Of a stretch of 64,000 nucleotides of DNA, positions 1 through 10,597 are shown in pieces. This DNA is from Phycisphaeraceae bacterium (GTDB lineage: Bacteria > Planctomycetota > Phycisphaerae > Phycisphaerales > UBA1924): assembly GCA_015200025.1 (NCBI GenBank), contig CP054186.1:1178001-1242000 (forward strand). Reading direction: 5' to 3'. A program made the translations under genes and the position numbers. The first letter of the stretch is position 1, and each line of letters starts with the position of its first letter. The notes beneath the pieces were generated by a model, which saw only the letters and a program-made list of their open reading frames with translations, searched no databases and was not told the origin of the DNA.

Positions 1-1374
<1,374 letters not shown>

Positions 1375-1592
1375 GGGGCCCGCTCCGTGGGCGGGCCGAC
1401 GCCGGAGCCGACTCGCGGAAAGACCGTCCACGCGGCTCGCCCCGCGGCCGGAAAAACCGGCCCGCCGGGCCCGGCGGCGCAAACTCCACCACGATACGCC
1501 GCCCGCCCCCGAACATCCACACCCCGGATCCGTGCCGGATGGAGATCCCCCGCGAAACCCCGCGGATTCACGCTAGAATCGCCGCTCACGCC

Positions 1593-1680
1593 GGTGAGGT
1601 GGCTGAGCGGTCGAAAGCGCCGGACTTGAAATCCGGTAGGGGGCTCGTCTCCCTCGTGGGTTCGAATCCCACCCTCACCG
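1593..1680 (+). tRNA. tRNA-Ser (anticodon TGA)
   Basis: The 88-nt cloverleaf has acceptor GGTGAGG pairing with CCTCACC and discriminator G. The anticodon stem is CCGGA/TCCGG around loop CTTGAAA, giving anticodon TGA at 1627-1629. A long variable arm (class II) and a T arm with GTTCGAATC complete it. No CCA is encoded. The long variable arm and anticodon both indicate serine, reading UCN codons. Confidence 0.96.
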
Positions 1681-1719
1681 TTCCGCGGGCCCGCGTCGAG
1701 CCCCGCCCCTTCGGCGTTG

Positions 1720-3066
1720 TTAGTGATGCCCGCTGCCCGCCGGCGTGGCCCCCTCCGCCGCGGCGCCGCCGATCGACGACCGTTTGGGCTTGGCCGGAGG
1801 TTCGGGCTTCTTCGCCGGCGTGACTTTGGGCTTGCCGTCCCCCGCCTTGGCCTCACCGCCCCCACCGCCGTGTCCGCCCCCACCGCCGCCGTGGTCGTCC
1901 GCGCCCTTTGTCTCCGCGGGCGATCCATGACCGCCGGGGGCCGCGGCGTGCCCGTCGTCACCCTTGGCCGACTGGCTGAGCCGGACCACCTCGCCCGCCG
2001 CCCCCTCGGGATCACCCGACCCCGCGAGCCTGACGTCATCGTGCGGCGAGACGGGCCGGGCCGGTTGATGCACGAACAGGGCGTAGAACCACACGCACCC
2101 GCCCAGGAAGCACGTGTACAGCGCCAGCCACCCCACCGTGTCCCGCACCCGCTTGGACTTCCCTCGCAACGGCGCCGACAAGGCCCCCACCGCGCGCAAC
2201 GCCGCGGGCTCCGCGTGACGGATCACCCTGGTCACCACGCCGGCGCCCGCCGAGACCGAAACGTCCTCGCTCGCAGGCTCGGCCTGGCCTTCGGGTTTGC
2301 CTTCGGCATCGGTCGCGTGCGCCACAACCGAGGCGTCCTCGGCCGTGGGTGTCGCGGTCGCGTCTGTAGGTGTCGCGGTCGCGTCTGTGGGGGGCGACTC
2401 CGTGTCGGACGACTGCGGGACCGGCGGAGCCATCGAAGGACCGTCCTCGATCCCCGCCGAGACCGACGAGGCTCCTTCGGCCTCGTCCACCGTCGCGGCC
2501 GACGACAAGACCGGATCGGCCGCCGCGGTCTCGTCGGGTGACCCCTGCTCGGACTCCAGGCTCGACGGCTCGATCGTCGCCGCGGCGTCGGGCACGGACG
2601 AAAAGACCTCGTCGGGCGGAGTCACTCCATCCCCCGCGGCGGGCTCTTCGTCCGTCGCCGCCGCGAGCCCGGGGTGGAGGTCCTGAGATGCTTCCGATCG
2701 GGTGGATTCTGCGGGCGTGGCCTCATCCGCGACCGCGGCCGCCGGCTCCTCGTCCACCGGCCGAGACGCATTCTCCTGAACGATCGCCGCTGCCTCTGTC
2801 GCGTCCGACGCCCCCGGCACGACCCCGGCCGGGATCTCCTCCGTCGCCCCTGCTGATCCGTTGGGCGTGGCCTCTTCGACCCCGATCAGCCCGTGCAACA
2901 ACGACTCGACCTGGTCCGCGAGATTCTCCAGAGGGCCCGGCCCGGCCTCATCGTCGGACGGCGCTTCGGCGCCGGCGGTTTGAGAGCCCGACGTCACCGC
3001 CGCATCGACCAGCGCGTCGACTTGCTCGTTGAGTGTGGCCGGGGATGTACCTTTGGGTTCCGCCAT
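1720..3066 (-). CDS. Acidic, low-complexity protein with one membrane segment, unknown function
   Basis: This 448-residue protein has no recognised enzymatic domain. Its N-terminus has a repeated helical motif, LNEQVDALVDAAV and later LADQVESLLHGLIG. A long acidic Ala/Pro/Thr/Glu-rich stretch follows, then a basic patch (RGKSKRVRD) and one membrane segment around LYTCFLGGCVWFYALFV. The tail is rich in Gly-His (DDHGGGGGGHGGGGG) and then Pro/Lys. The layout suggests a cytoplasmic disordered region, a single crossing and a disordered exported tail. A 21-bp tandem repeat lies within it. It is divergent from rsmE. Confidence 0.72.
   Translation of the reverse strand: MAEPKGTSPATLNEQVDALVDAAVTSGSQTAGAEAPSDDEAGPGPLENLADQVESLLHGLIGVEEATPNGSAGATEEIPAGVVPGASDATEAAAIVQENASRPVDEEPAAAVADEATPAESTRSEASQDLHPGLAAATDEEPAAGDGVTPPDEVFSSVPDAAATIEPSSLESEQGSPDETAAADPVLSSAATVDEAEGASSVSAGIEDGPSMAPPVPQSSDTESPPTDATATPTDATATPTAEDASVVAHATDAEGKPEGQAEPASEDVSVSAGAGVVTRVIRHAEPAALRAVGALSAPLRGKSKRVRDTVGWLALYTCFLGGCVWFYALFVHQPARPVSPHDDVRLAGSGDPEGAAGEVVRLSQSAKGDDGHAAAPGGHGSPAETKGADDHGGGGGGHGGGGGEAKAGDGKPKVTPAKKPEPPAKPKRSSIGGAAAEGATPAGSGHH
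2348..2389. repeat. 21-bp tandem repeat, two copies, inside a coding region
   Basis: Two almost identical 21-base units (starting GGTGTCGCGGTCGCG) sit head to tail, differing at the last base. On the minus strand they encode two copies of a Thr-Asp-Ala-Thr-Ala-Thr-Pro unit in the disordered part of the surrounding protein. The length is a multiple of three, so copy-number change would keep frame. Confidence 0.85.
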
Positions 3067-3142
3067 GGTGTGCTGGGCCGGAGATCATCGGGCCCCGGGC
3101 TCGGTCACTCAAGCCGCCGGTACCTTCCCCAGGCCGATAATC

Positions 3143-3148
3143 TATACT
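3143..3148 (+). promoter_or_regulatory. Possible -10 box between the 1720-3066 gene and rsmE
   Basis: TATACT stands out in the GC-rich divergent spacer about 84 nt before the rsmE start. No convincing -35 is visible 16-18 nt upstream. It could serve rsmE with a leader of about 77 nt. Confidence 0.25.
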
Positions 3149-3231
3149 CCCCACACCTCACCCCACCCCCAACCCATGACGATCCCACAATCCAGGGCCA
3201 TCAACCGAGGCGACTCGACCGGAATACGAAC

Positions 3232-3993
3232 GTGAGCCTGCACCGACTGCTGACCGACTCGATCGACCGGGCCCGCCCAGGTGAACGCCTCACGATCGAG
3301 GGCGAGGAGGCGCTCCACGCCGCACGCGCCCGGCGTGCACGCGAGGGAGAGCCCGTGGTGCTGCACGACGGGCAGGGGCGCACCGCGGGGGGGACCATCG
3401 CCGCGATCGCGAAGCGCGGCCGCGCCGACCACTGGGCCCTCGACGTCATGATCGACCGGATCGAGATCCACCCGTCGCCCACACCGAGGCTCGAGGTCCT
3501 TGCCGCCGCCCCCAAGGGCGATCGACTCGAGGCGATGGTCGACGCGTTGTCGCAGGTGGGGGCCGCGTCATGGTCGCCGCTTCGGTGCGAGCGGGGCGTG
3601 GTCGACCCGGGCGAGGGGAAGTTCGAGCGATCCCGCCGCGTCGCCCGCGAATCGCTGAAGCAGTGCGGGCGTGCGTGGCTCATGGAGATTCTTCCCCACG
3701 CCGAGATCGACGCGCTCGTGCCGTCGCCGGGCGTGCACCTCATCGTCGCCCACGCCGGCGCGCCGCGGTACACGCCGACGCCGGACGGGACGGTCCGCCT
3801 GATCGTCGGCCCCGAGGGAGGGCTCACCGACGACGAGATCCGCACATTGAAGGATCGGGGCGCGGCGCTCGCCTCGTTCGGGCCGAACGTCATGCGGATC
3901 GAGACGGCCGCCGTCGCCGCCGCCGCCATCATCCTCGACGCCCTCGGGCGTGCCGCGTCGACGGGGCACGCCCCTCACTACCATCCGCGGTGA
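3232..3993 (+). CDS. rsmE: 16S rRNA (uracil-1498-N3)-methyltransferase
   Basis: The 253-residue protein belongs to the RsmE family of SPOUT methyltransferases, which use SAM to methylate U1498 in the 16S rRNA decoding region. The N-terminal PUA-like part includes SLHRLLTD. The C-terminal knotted SAM site shows the family motif LIVGPEGGLTDDE followed by GPNVMRIETAAVAA. The length matches the family (about 245). The GTG start at 3232 was chosen because homology begins there; the open frame upstream has no similarity. The gene is followed after 23 nt by a secreted protein gene on the same strand. Confidence 0.93.
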   Translation: MSLHRLLTDSIDRARPGERLTIEGEEALHAARARRAREGEPVVLHDGQGRTAGGTIAAIAKRGRADHWALDVMIDRIEIHPSPTPRLEVLAAAPKGDRLEAMVDALSQVGAASWSPLRCERGVVDPGEGKFERSRRVARESLKQCGRAWLMEILPHAEIDALVPSPGVHLIVAHAGAPRYTPTPDGTVRLIVGPEGGLTDDEIRTLKDRGAALASFGPNVMRIETAAVAAAAIILDALGRAASTGHAPHYHPR

Positions 3994-4016
3994 CCGGCAC
4001 CCCCCGGAGGACGATC

Positions 4017-5300
4017 ATGAGATTCAGCACCGTTGCTCGCGCCGTGGCCCTCGTGCTCTCGGGGTCGTGCGTCGGCGACGCCCTCGCCCAGAACGCCCCC
4101 GGCATCGTCAAGGCCGAGCCGCACGCCGATCACGCCATCAAGGCCGAGTTGAACCGCCTCGCGGACCACGCCGCCGCCTTCCTCCGCGGGAAGCAGGACC
4201 GGGCGACCGGGGCGTGGGGCGCCGCGCCCGACGGGTCGGTGCCGTTCCCCGCGGTGACGGGGCTGGTCGTGGCCGGGCTGCTGATGAGCCCGGGCGTGGG
4301 CCCCGACGACGCGGCCGTCGCCCCGGCGCTCAAGTTCCTCCTCGGCGCCCAGAAGTCCGACGGCGGGATCTACACCGCCGCCCTGCCCAGCTATAACACG
4401 GCGATCTCCCTCGCCGCCCTCGCCCGCGTCAATAACCCCGACCCTCGCACGCGGGAGGCCATCCAAAAGGCACAAACGTTCCTCCGCCAACTCCAGTTCG
4501 GAGACCCCGCCGCCGCCGACCTCAACATCGGCGAGGCCGCCCAGCCCGTCCCCAAGGACCACGCATTCCACGGGGGGTGGGGCTACGGGCGGCACGGGCG
4601 CCCCGACCTCTCCAACTCGCAGTGGGCCCTCGAGGCGCTGCACGACTCGGGCGTCCCCGCCGACGACCCCGCGTTCCAACGCGCCCTGGTCTTCCTCCAG
4701 CGCCTCCAGATGACCGACGCCCACAACGACATGCCCTACGCCGACGGCTCCTCCCAGGGCGGGTTCATCTACGCCACCAGCGAGAACAAGGACACGGTCG
4801 GCGTCGGGCAGTCCTTCGCCGGCACCATCGAGGAAACCCTCACCGACGGCACCCGCGTCTCACGCCTCCGCGCCTACGGCGGGATGACCTACGCCGGCTT
4901 CAAGAGCTACCTCTACGCCGGGCTCGCCAAGGACGATCCGCGCGTCCAGGCCGCCTACGGCTGGATCCGCCGCCACTACACCCTCGACGAGAACCCGGGC
5001 CTCGGGCTCGACGGGTACTACTACTACCTCCACACCTTCGCCCGCGCCCTCTCGGCCTACGGCTCCCCCACCATCGACGTCCACCCCGACGCGAGCCCCG
5101 ACGCCGCCCCCAACGACCCGCAGAAGGCCGACCCGCCCGCCGCCACGACCCGCGATTGGCGCGCCGACCTCGCCGCCAGGCTCGCCTCGCTCCAGCAGCC
5201 CGACGGCTCCTTCAAACCCCTCGACGACCGGTGGATGGAGAACGACCACGTGCTCATCACCGCCTACGCCCTGCTCGCCCTGCGTCACGCGGCGCGCTAA
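4017..5300 (+). CDS. Secreted prenyltransferase/squalene-cyclase-repeat protein
   Basis: The 427-residue protein begins with a signal peptide (MRFSTVARAVALVLSGSCVG, then ALAQ). Its body resembles the alpha/alpha-barrel repeats of squalene-hopene cyclases, with QW-like segments such as AQKSDGGIYTAALPSYNTA, GGMTYAGFKSYLYAGL and QQPDGSFKP. The DXDD motif of true cyclases is not evident, so cyclisation is not claimed. Such exported repeat proteins are common in planctomycetes and their role is unknown. A GGAGG precedes the ATG by 7-8 nt. It overlaps the opposite-strand small gene by 4 bp. Confidence 0.8.
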   Translation: MRFSTVARAVALVLSGSCVGDALAQNAPGIVKAEPHADHAIKAELNRLADHAAAFLRGKQDRATGAWGAAPDGSVPFPAVTGLVVAGLLMSPGVGPDDAAVAPALKFLLGAQKSDGGIYTAALPSYNTAISLAALARVNNPDPRTREAIQKAQTFLRQLQFGDPAAADLNIGEAAQPVPKDHAFHGGWGYGRHGRPDLSNSQWALEALHDSGVPADDPAFQRALVFLQRLQMTDAHNDMPYADGSSQGGFIYATSENKDTVGVGQSFAGTIEETLTDGTRVSRLRAYGGMTYAGFKSYLYAGLAKDDPRVQAAYGWIRRHYTLDENPGLGLDGYYYYLHTFARALSAYGSPTIDVHPDASPDAAPNDPQKADPPAATTRDWRADLAARLASLQQPDGSFKPLDDRWMENDHVLITAYALLALRHAAR

Positions 5301-5500
5301 GCCGCCCACGCCACGCACGTCGCGGCCGGCCCGATCGCCCCGCCCGGGACCACCCCGTGCGCGAGGATCGCCGTGCGTACCGGCCCCGGGTCGGCCCACT
5401 TGCCGAACCCGGCCCACACCATGCCGAACCCGGCCCACACCATGACGAGCCCGATCAGGCCGAAGAGGAACCCGGGCACGAGAGCCGTCGGGCGACTCAC
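5297..5500 (-). CDS. Small membrane protein, unknown function
   Basis: This 67-residue product opens MSRPTALVPGFLFGLIGLVM and is mostly one hydrophobic segment. It contains a perfect two-fold repeat MVWAGFG-MVWAGFG encoded by a 21-bp duplication. The GTG start overlaps the stop of the upstream gene in a GTGA arrangement, so the two are probably translationally coupled. No family is recognised. A longer reading from further upstream would be out of keeping with the coupling. Confidence 0.6.
   Translation of the reverse strand: MSRPTALVPGFLFGLIGLVMVWAGFGMVWAGFGKWADPGPVRTAILAHGVVPGGAIGPAATCVAWAA
5401..5442. repeat. 21-bp perfect tandem repeat, two copies
   Basis: The unit TGCCGAACCCGGCCCACACC plus A occurs twice without a mismatch. 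It lies in the small membrane protein gene and duplicates seven residues of its hydrophobic segment. Confidence 0.9.
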
Positions 5501-6000
5501 GCGGCTCGCCTCCGGTAGAGCCACACACCCAGCGCCCCCGTGAACGCCGCCCCCGCCACGCACAGCCCCACCGCGGGCCACCCCACGCCCCACCACGGCC
5601 GCGCGGACCTCACCCACCCCACGGTCTTGCCCTCGACGTCGCGGACCTCACCCGTCGCAGAAAAATGCTGATGTGCGCGTCCCAGGTCCACCGTGAAGCG
5701 AGCGTCATCCACCCGATCCACAACCTCGAACGACTCGAGGGATGAAACTGCCCCCTCGCTCCGTGCCCCCGACGAATCCACGAACCATGATTGTTCCCGG
5801 AACGGCATCATTGCACCGCCGGCCTCGGGGATCGCGCGGTGATCCTCGAACTCGGACACTCGACGCCGCGTCGAACCCTCGGCCCCGTACTCGATCGCGA
5901 CCAGCCTCTCCCGGCCCTCCGACAGATCAACCACGAGCAACACCGTCGGTCGGATCTCCTGCATCCTTTTCGACGGCCACGCCGGGAGCCACCGTCCCAA
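5497..6000 (-). CDS. Hypothetical protein with C-terminal membrane anchor
   Basis: This protein has up to 167 residues. A start at Met13 (MQEIRPTVLLVVDLS) is also possible, and an in-frame stop lies 12 codons upstream. The N-terminal part looks like a beta-rich soluble domain. The C-terminus carries one membrane segment (AVGLCVAGAAFTGALGVWLY) followed by RRR, typical of a stop-transfer anchor. No family was recognised. It lies 141 nt downstream of typA on the same strand and is coupled to the small membrane protein gene. Confidence 0.6.
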   Translation of the reverse strand: MGRWLPAWPSKRMQEIRPTVLLVVDLSEGRERLVAIEYGAEGSTRRRVSEFEDHRAIPEAGGAMMPFREQSWFVDSSGARSEGAVSSLESFEVVDRVDDARFTVDLGRAHQHFSATGEVRDVEGKTVGWVRSARPWWGVGWPAVGLCVAGAAFTGALGVWLYRRRAA

Positions 6001-6141
6001 AGAGTTCCTCCCCGGCGTCCATCTCGGCGGGATCTACTACCCGCCTTACATCCTGGCGGCGACCCGCGGCGGCGTCCTCGGCCGCGACCTGCCCCGCCCC
6101 CAACCCCCCACCCTTCCCGATATCCCCCCAACTCGCCCGCT

Positions 6142-8046
6142 TCAGACCCCCGCCTCGGCCTTGTCCCGGCCCTGACGCTCCGCACGCTTCCGCATGCTCT
6201 CGTCGAGGATCTTCTTCCGCAGCCGGATGCTCTTGGGCGTCACCTCGACCAGCTCGTCGTCCTCGATGTACTCCAGCGCCGCCTCGAGGCTCAGCCGGCG
6301 GGGCGCCTTGAGCACCACCGTCGCCTCCTTGCTCGCCGCCCGGATGTTCGTCAGGTGCTTGAGCCGGGTGATGTTCACCACCAGGTCGTTGTCGCGGTTG
6401 TGCTCGCCCACGATCTGCCCGGCGTAGACCTTGTCGCCCGGGGTGACGAACAGCACGCCGCGGTCGGCCATCTGCTCGCACGCGTGGGTCGTCACCGGGT
6501 TGGTCTCCAGGCTCACCAGCACGCCCACCGGGCGCTCGGGGATGTCGCCCGAGATCGGCGCGTACCGCAGGAAGCTGTGGTGCATGATCGCCTGGCCCTG
6601 CGTCGCCGTCATCACCCGCCCGCGGAGCCCGATCAGCGCCCGCGAGGGGATCTCGAACATCAGGTGCGAGATCGTGTCGCCCCGGGGCTCCATCTTCTTC
6701 ATCTCGCCCTTGCGCGAGCCCACCAGCTCCATGACCGAACCCATCGCCGAGTTGGGCACGTCGATCACCAGCTCTTCCACCGGTTCGTGGCGGACGCCCT
6801 CGATCTCCTTGACGATCACCTCGGGCTTGCCCACCGACAGCTCGAACCCCTCGCGGCGCATCGTCTCGATCAGGATCCCCAGCGACAGCACCCCGCGCCC
6901 CGAGACCAGGAACTCGTCGGCCGTGCGGCCCGTGTCCACCCGCATCGCCACGTTCGTCTGCATCTCCTTGTCGAGACGCTCGCGGATCTGCCGGCTCGTG
7001 ACGAACTGCCCGTCCTCCCCCGCGAACGGCGAATCGTTGATGCGGAAGAGCATCGTCATCGTCGGCTCGTCCACCCGCACCGGGGGGAGCGGCCTGGGGT
7101 CCGCCGGGTCCGCCAGGGTGTCCCCGATGTCCACCGAATCCAGCCCCTCGACCGCGCAGAGGTCGCCCGCGAGGACCTCGGCCGCGTCGACCCTCTTCAG
7201 CCCCGCGAACTGCTTGAGCTTGAGCACCCGCGACGTCACCACGCCCCCGTCGCGCTTGAGCACCGCCACCGGCTGGCCCGCCCTGATCGTGCCCGCGAAG
7301 ACCCGCCCGATCCCGATCCGCCCCACGTAGTCGTTGTAATCGAGCGTCGTGATCAGCACCTGCAGCGGCGCGCCCGCGTCCATCTTCGGTTCGGGGACGT
7401 GCGCGATGATCGCGTCGAAGATCGCGCGCAGGTTCGTCGGCTTCTCCCCCTCGGGCAAGGGCCACGCCGCCGACGCCCACCCGTCTCGCCCCGACGCGTA
7501 GATGCACGGGAAGTCCAGCGCGTGGTCGTCCGCCCCCAGCTCCACCAGCAGGTCGAAGCACTCGTTGAGCACCCGCTGGGGCTGCCCGTCGGGCCGGTCC
7601 GCCTTGTTGATGATCACCACCGGCTTGAGCCCCGCCTCCAACGCCTTGCCCAGCACGAACTTGGTCTGGGGCATCGGGCCGTCGTAGCTGTCCACCAGCA
7701 GCAGGCACCCGTCCGCCATCCGCAACACCCGCTCGACCTCGCCCCCGAAGTCCGCGTGCCCCGGCGTGTCCAGGATGTTGATCCGGTACGTCTCGCCGCC
7801 CGGCGCGTGGTACGTGATCGCGCAGTTCTTCGACAGGATCGTGATCCCACGCTCGCGCTCGAGCGGGTTGCTGTCCATGATCAGCCCGTGCTGCCCGCCC
7901 TCGAGCTTCTCCAGCTCCCCGGCCCGGAACATCCCCGACTGCTTGAGCAGCTGGTCCACGAGCGTCGTTTTGCCGTGGTCGACGTGCGCGATGATCGCCA
8001 CGTTCCGGATCGTCGTGTTCGTACCGTCGGCGGTCTGGGCGGGCAT
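6142..8046 (-). CDS. typA: Ribosome-associated GTPase TypA/BipA
   Basis: The 634-residue translational GTPase binds the ribosome and assists large-subunit assembly at low temperature or under stress. The G1 motif AHVDHGKT is at residues 20-27, the switch I segment ERERGITI at 63-70, G3 DTPGH at 93-97 and G4 NKAD at 147-150. EF-G-like domains III and V and the TypA-specific C-terminal region follow (IRLRKKILDESMRKRAERQ). It is slightly longer than the usual 607 residues. A GGAG lies about 12 nt before the ATG. Confidence 0.97.
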   Translation of the reverse strand: MPAQTADGTNTTIRNVAIIAHVDHGKTTLVDQLLKQSGMFRAGELEKLEGGQHGLIMDSNPLERERGITILSKNCAITYHAPGGETYRINILDTPGHADFGGEVERVLRMADGCLLLVDSYDGPMPQTKFVLGKALEAGLKPVVIINKADRPDGQPQRVLNECFDLLVELGADDHALDFPCIYASGRDGWASAAWPLPEGEKPTNLRAIFDAIIAHVPEPKMDAGAPLQVLITTLDYNDYVGRIGIGRVFAGTIRAGQPVAVLKRDGGVVTSRVLKLKQFAGLKRVDAAEVLAGDLCAVEGLDSVDIGDTLADPADPRPLPPVRVDEPTMTMLFRINDSPFAGEDGQFVTSRQIRERLDKEMQTNVAMRVDTGRTADEFLVSGRGVLSLGILIETMRREGFELSVGKPEVIVKEIEGVRHEPVEELVIDVPNSAMGSVMELVGSRKGEMKKMEPRGDTISHLMFEIPSRALIGLRGRVMTATQGQAIMHHSFLRYAPISGDIPERPVGVLVSLETNPVTTHACEQMADRGVLFVTPGDKVYAGQIVGEHNRDNDLVVNITRLKHLTNIRAASKEATVVLKAPRRLSLEAALEYIEDDELVEVTPKSIRLRKKILDESMRKRAERQGRDKAEAGV

Positions 8047-8315
8047 CCAACGACTCCGGGTCGGACTTCGGTCGGGTCTTCACACAAGGGGTTCGTCTCC
8101 CGCCGGCGTCCGGTCGGCGTTCAACTCGGGATCATAGTCCGGCTTGCCCGGGTGATCCCCGGCGCGCGCTCGGAGGGCGAGATCCGCCACGATCCCGCCG
8201 GGGGCGTTCCGAGGGGCGGGTGAGGGGGTCGGGCCCAACCGCGGAACGACGCGGCCCGGGCCGTCCAGTGCCCGCCAACGCGAGGTGCGATTTCACGGCG
8301 CACGCCGCCGGAATC

Positions 8316-9605
8316 TCAGCAGCCCGCCTCGAACGCGCCGGTGAAGGCGTCGAGGTCAAAGAAGTCCACGAACCCGTCGTCGTTGAAGTCCGCGGACCTC
8401 CCGCCAGGACACTCCACGCCCTCGTAGCAATCGATGAAAGCGAGGAAGTCGAAGAAGTCCACGAACCCGTCGCCGTTGAAATCGGGAGGGCACGACGGGA
8501 CCGTCGGCGTCCAGAGGCAGAGCTGGCTCGGGGAAACCCCCGCCGAATCGACGCGCCCTCCGATGGGGGTCAGGGAGCCGTCGGCGCCCAGCCGGAGGGC
8601 CTGCAGCCCGCGGACGCCGTCGCTGATGGTGTCGCGGTCGGTGACCAGGACGAGGTCGCCGAGGACGATGAGCTCGCCCAGTGACCCCTGGAACCCCACG
8701 TCGTACATCTGCCCCGTGTCGCTGAGGGAGCCCGAGGCGTCGTCGATCGACAGGACGCGGATCGTGGCGTCGGTCCCGTGGGCGACGAGGGCGAACGAGC
8801 CGTCGATCGAGAAGGCGACCTGCTTGGGCGATTCGCCCGGGGAGGAGAACGGGGTTCCCGGGATCGGCGAGAGCTCGCCCGAGTCGGGCGAGAGGTCGAA
8901 CCCGACGACGGCCCGGCGACCGGCGGAGATCCCGCCCCCGGCGTACACCCTCCGCCCGTCGGGGGTCACGCCCGGGCCCAGCGGGTACGCCCCGCCCGAG
9001 GACGACCCGAGCCACGACAGCGCCCCGTCGGGTGAGACCTCGAACGCGGTGATGGTGTTGAGCGTGGACTCGGCGGCGAACACCCACGGCCGCGCCGGGT
9101 GACGGGCCAGGTATGCGCAAAAACCCGGGACGGTCCGGCGGTCCGCGAGCGTGAGCGAGGGGACGGACGGGTCCCACCGGTAGGTGATGACCTCGTTGGT
9201 CCCGGAGGTCTGCGTCCGCGTGACGGCCAAGACGGTGTCGGACATCCAGAGCAGGTCGAGCGGGCTGTCGGGCGTGGAGCCGATGAACGCGGGGGCGAGC
9301 GTCCCGTCGGCGTTGACGGCGAGGATGGTGAGCTGCTCGGTGACGGCGGCGCTGGTGGCGTGGGAGACGGCGAGGAACCGGCCGTCGGGCGTGACGTCGA
9401 TGCCGTAGGCGTTGGTGTTGCGGCCCGCGGTCGTCCCGATGACATACTTGGCGATGAAGAGGGGCGAACCGTCGTCGTTGAGGGCGTACGAGGTGACGCT
9501 CCCCTCGGCGTTGCCGTTGTTGGCCACAAAGACGGTGGTCTGGCCGGGCTGGGCGTGGGCCGGCGCGGCGGCGGCGCAGGCCAGGATGATCGAGCGCACG
9601 GTCAT
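8316..9605 (-). CDS. Secreted lactonase-family beta-propeller with GC-type dockerin tail
   Basis: This is a 429-residue exported protein. A signal peptide (MTVRSIILACAAAAPAHAQ) is followed by a seven-bladed propeller of the 6-phosphogluconolactonase/YncE type, with FVANNGNAEGSVTSYALN, YGIDVTPDGRFLAVSH and GPGVTPDGRRVYAGG. The tail has two EF-hand loops (DFNGDGFVDFFDFLAF and DFNDDGFVDFFDLDAF) and ends FEAGC. Enzymatic activity is not established for such extracellular propellers. GGAGGA precedes the ATG, and a good promoter lies about 45 nt upstream. Confidence 0.85.
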   Translation of the reverse strand: MTVRSIILACAAAAPAHAQPGQTTVFVANNGNAEGSVTSYALNDDGSPLFIAKYVIGTTAGRNTNAYGIDVTPDGRFLAVSHATSAAVTEQLTILAVNADGTLAPAFIGSTPDSPLDLLWMSDTVLAVTRTQTSGTNEVITYRWDPSVPSLTLADRRTVPGFCAYLARHPARPWVFAAESTLNTITAFEVSPDGALSWLGSSSGGAYPLGPGVTPDGRRVYAGGGISAGRRAVVGFDLSPDSGELSPIPGTPFSSPGESPKQVAFSIDGSFALVAHGTDATIRVLSIDDASGSLSDTGQMYDVGFQGSLGELIVLGDLVLVTDRDTISDGVRGLQALRLGADGSLTPIGGRVDSAGVSPSQLCLWTPTVPSCPPDFNGDGFVDFFDFLAFIDCYEGVECPGGRSADFNDDGFVDFFDLDAFTGAFEAGC

Positions 9606-9647
9606 ACGGCGTCCTCCGGGTCCACGGGTGCTCGTGGCCTTGTGAAC

Positions 9648-9676
9648 ATTGTAATGACCGGTCCGCGGGGATCCAA
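9648..9676 (-). promoter_or_regulatory. Sigma-70-type promoter for the lactonase-like gene
   Basis: On the minus strand TTGGAT (9671-9676) and TACAAT (9648-9653) are separated by exactly 17 nt. Transcription would start about 35 nt before the ATG at 9605, leaving room for the GGAGGA ribosome site. The box lies just after the stop of the upstream dockerin gene. Confidence 0.55.
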
Positions 9677-9682
9677 ACCCCG

Positions 9683-10597
9683 TCAGCACCCGGCCTCGAA
9701 GGCCTCGAAGAAGGCGTCGGCGTCGAAGAAATCCACGAACCCGTCGTTGTTGAAATCGGGCGAGCGTCCGGACGGGCAGCCCTCGCCCTCGAAGCACGCC
9801 ACGAACGCGTCGAGGTCGAAGAAATCGAGGAAGCCGTCGTTGTTGAAATCGGCGGCGCAGGAGGGCGAGGCCGAGGTGGCGTAGAGGAGGGCGTTGGCCA
9901 TGAGCCTCGCGCCGTCGGTGGACGCGACCCAGAACATCGAGGACGAATCGCTCGACGGCGGGTAGAGGCCCAGGTCGACGCGGGAGGGGAAGCGGGAACT
10001 GACCGCGACAAGGGTCCGGCCGTCGCTCCATCGTGCGACGAGGACGGCGTGGTCCGTGAGGTTCAGGGTCGTGGGCCGGAAGCTCGAGGTCCCGCCGTCG
10101 AGGGTGTTGACCCCGTCCATAATGGGGTGCCCGGGGACGCCGATGGTCCCCAGGGTGGCCCGCCCGGTCGAGGAGCCCAGGGCGGGGGGGATCAGGTGGT
10201 AGTTGTCGGTGTCGAATCGCCCGCGGAGGTACCGGCTGGTGTTGATGCTGGTGTTGGCGAACGTGGCGACGACGACGCCGCCGCCCTGGTCCGTGTAGTC
10301 CGCGAGACGATCGCCCAGCAGGACTGCGTTGTTGAAGTTGACGTTGCTCCAGACCAGGACCGCGTCGTACGCGAGGAGCTGATCGAGCGTTGGGGTCGAA
10401 CCGGCGGCGGTGACGGGGATGATATCGACGGCGGAGAATTCGCCCGTGGCGAGCAGCTTGTCGCGGGGATCGGTGAAGCTCGAATCGCCCGGCGAGCCGG
10501 CGGCGGCGGCGACGATCGCGACGCGGGGCTGGCCCGCGGAGAGCACGGCGGCGGCGGCAAGGGACAGGGCGAGCGAGGTGAGGTGCACGGTGCGCAT
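9683..10597 (-). CDS. Secreted Rossmann-like protein with GC-type dockerin tail
   Basis: The 304-residue exported protein has signal peptide MRTVHLTSLALSLAAAAVLS. The body resembles glutamine-amidotransferase-like or ThuA-like folds, with a strand VAIVAAAAGS, then LLAYDAVLVWSNVNFNNA and LADYTDQGGGVVVATF, and HPIMDGVNTL. The tail has EF loops DFNNDGFLDFFDLDAF and DFNNDGFVDFFDADAF and ends FEAGC. No catalytic nucleophile is evident, so it is probably a non-enzymatic or binding domain. A GGAG precedes the ATG. The start was placed at the signal peptide rather than upstream. Confidence 0.78.
   Translation of the reverse strand: MRTVHLTSLALSLAAAAVLSAGQPRVAIVAAAAGSPGDSSFTDPRDKLLATGEFSAVDIIPVTAAGSTPTLDQLLAYDAVLVWSNVNFNNAVLLGDRLADYTDQGGGVVVATFANTSINTSRYLRGRFDTDNYHLIPPALGSSTGRATLGTIGVPGHPIMDGVNTLDGGTSSFRPTTLNLTDHAVLVARWSDGRTLVAVSSRFPSRVDLGLYPPSSDSSSMFWVASTDGARLMANALLYATSASPSCAADFNNDGFLDFFDLDAFVACFEGEGCPSGRSPDFNNDGFVDFFDADAFFEAFEAGC

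Noticed and set aside
5791..8223. Long open frame on the plus strand (about 810 codons) antisense to typA
   Set aside because: It is an Arg/His/Pro-rich frame with no family resemblance, lying exactly opposite the secure typA gene. Such frames are an expected product of high GC content.
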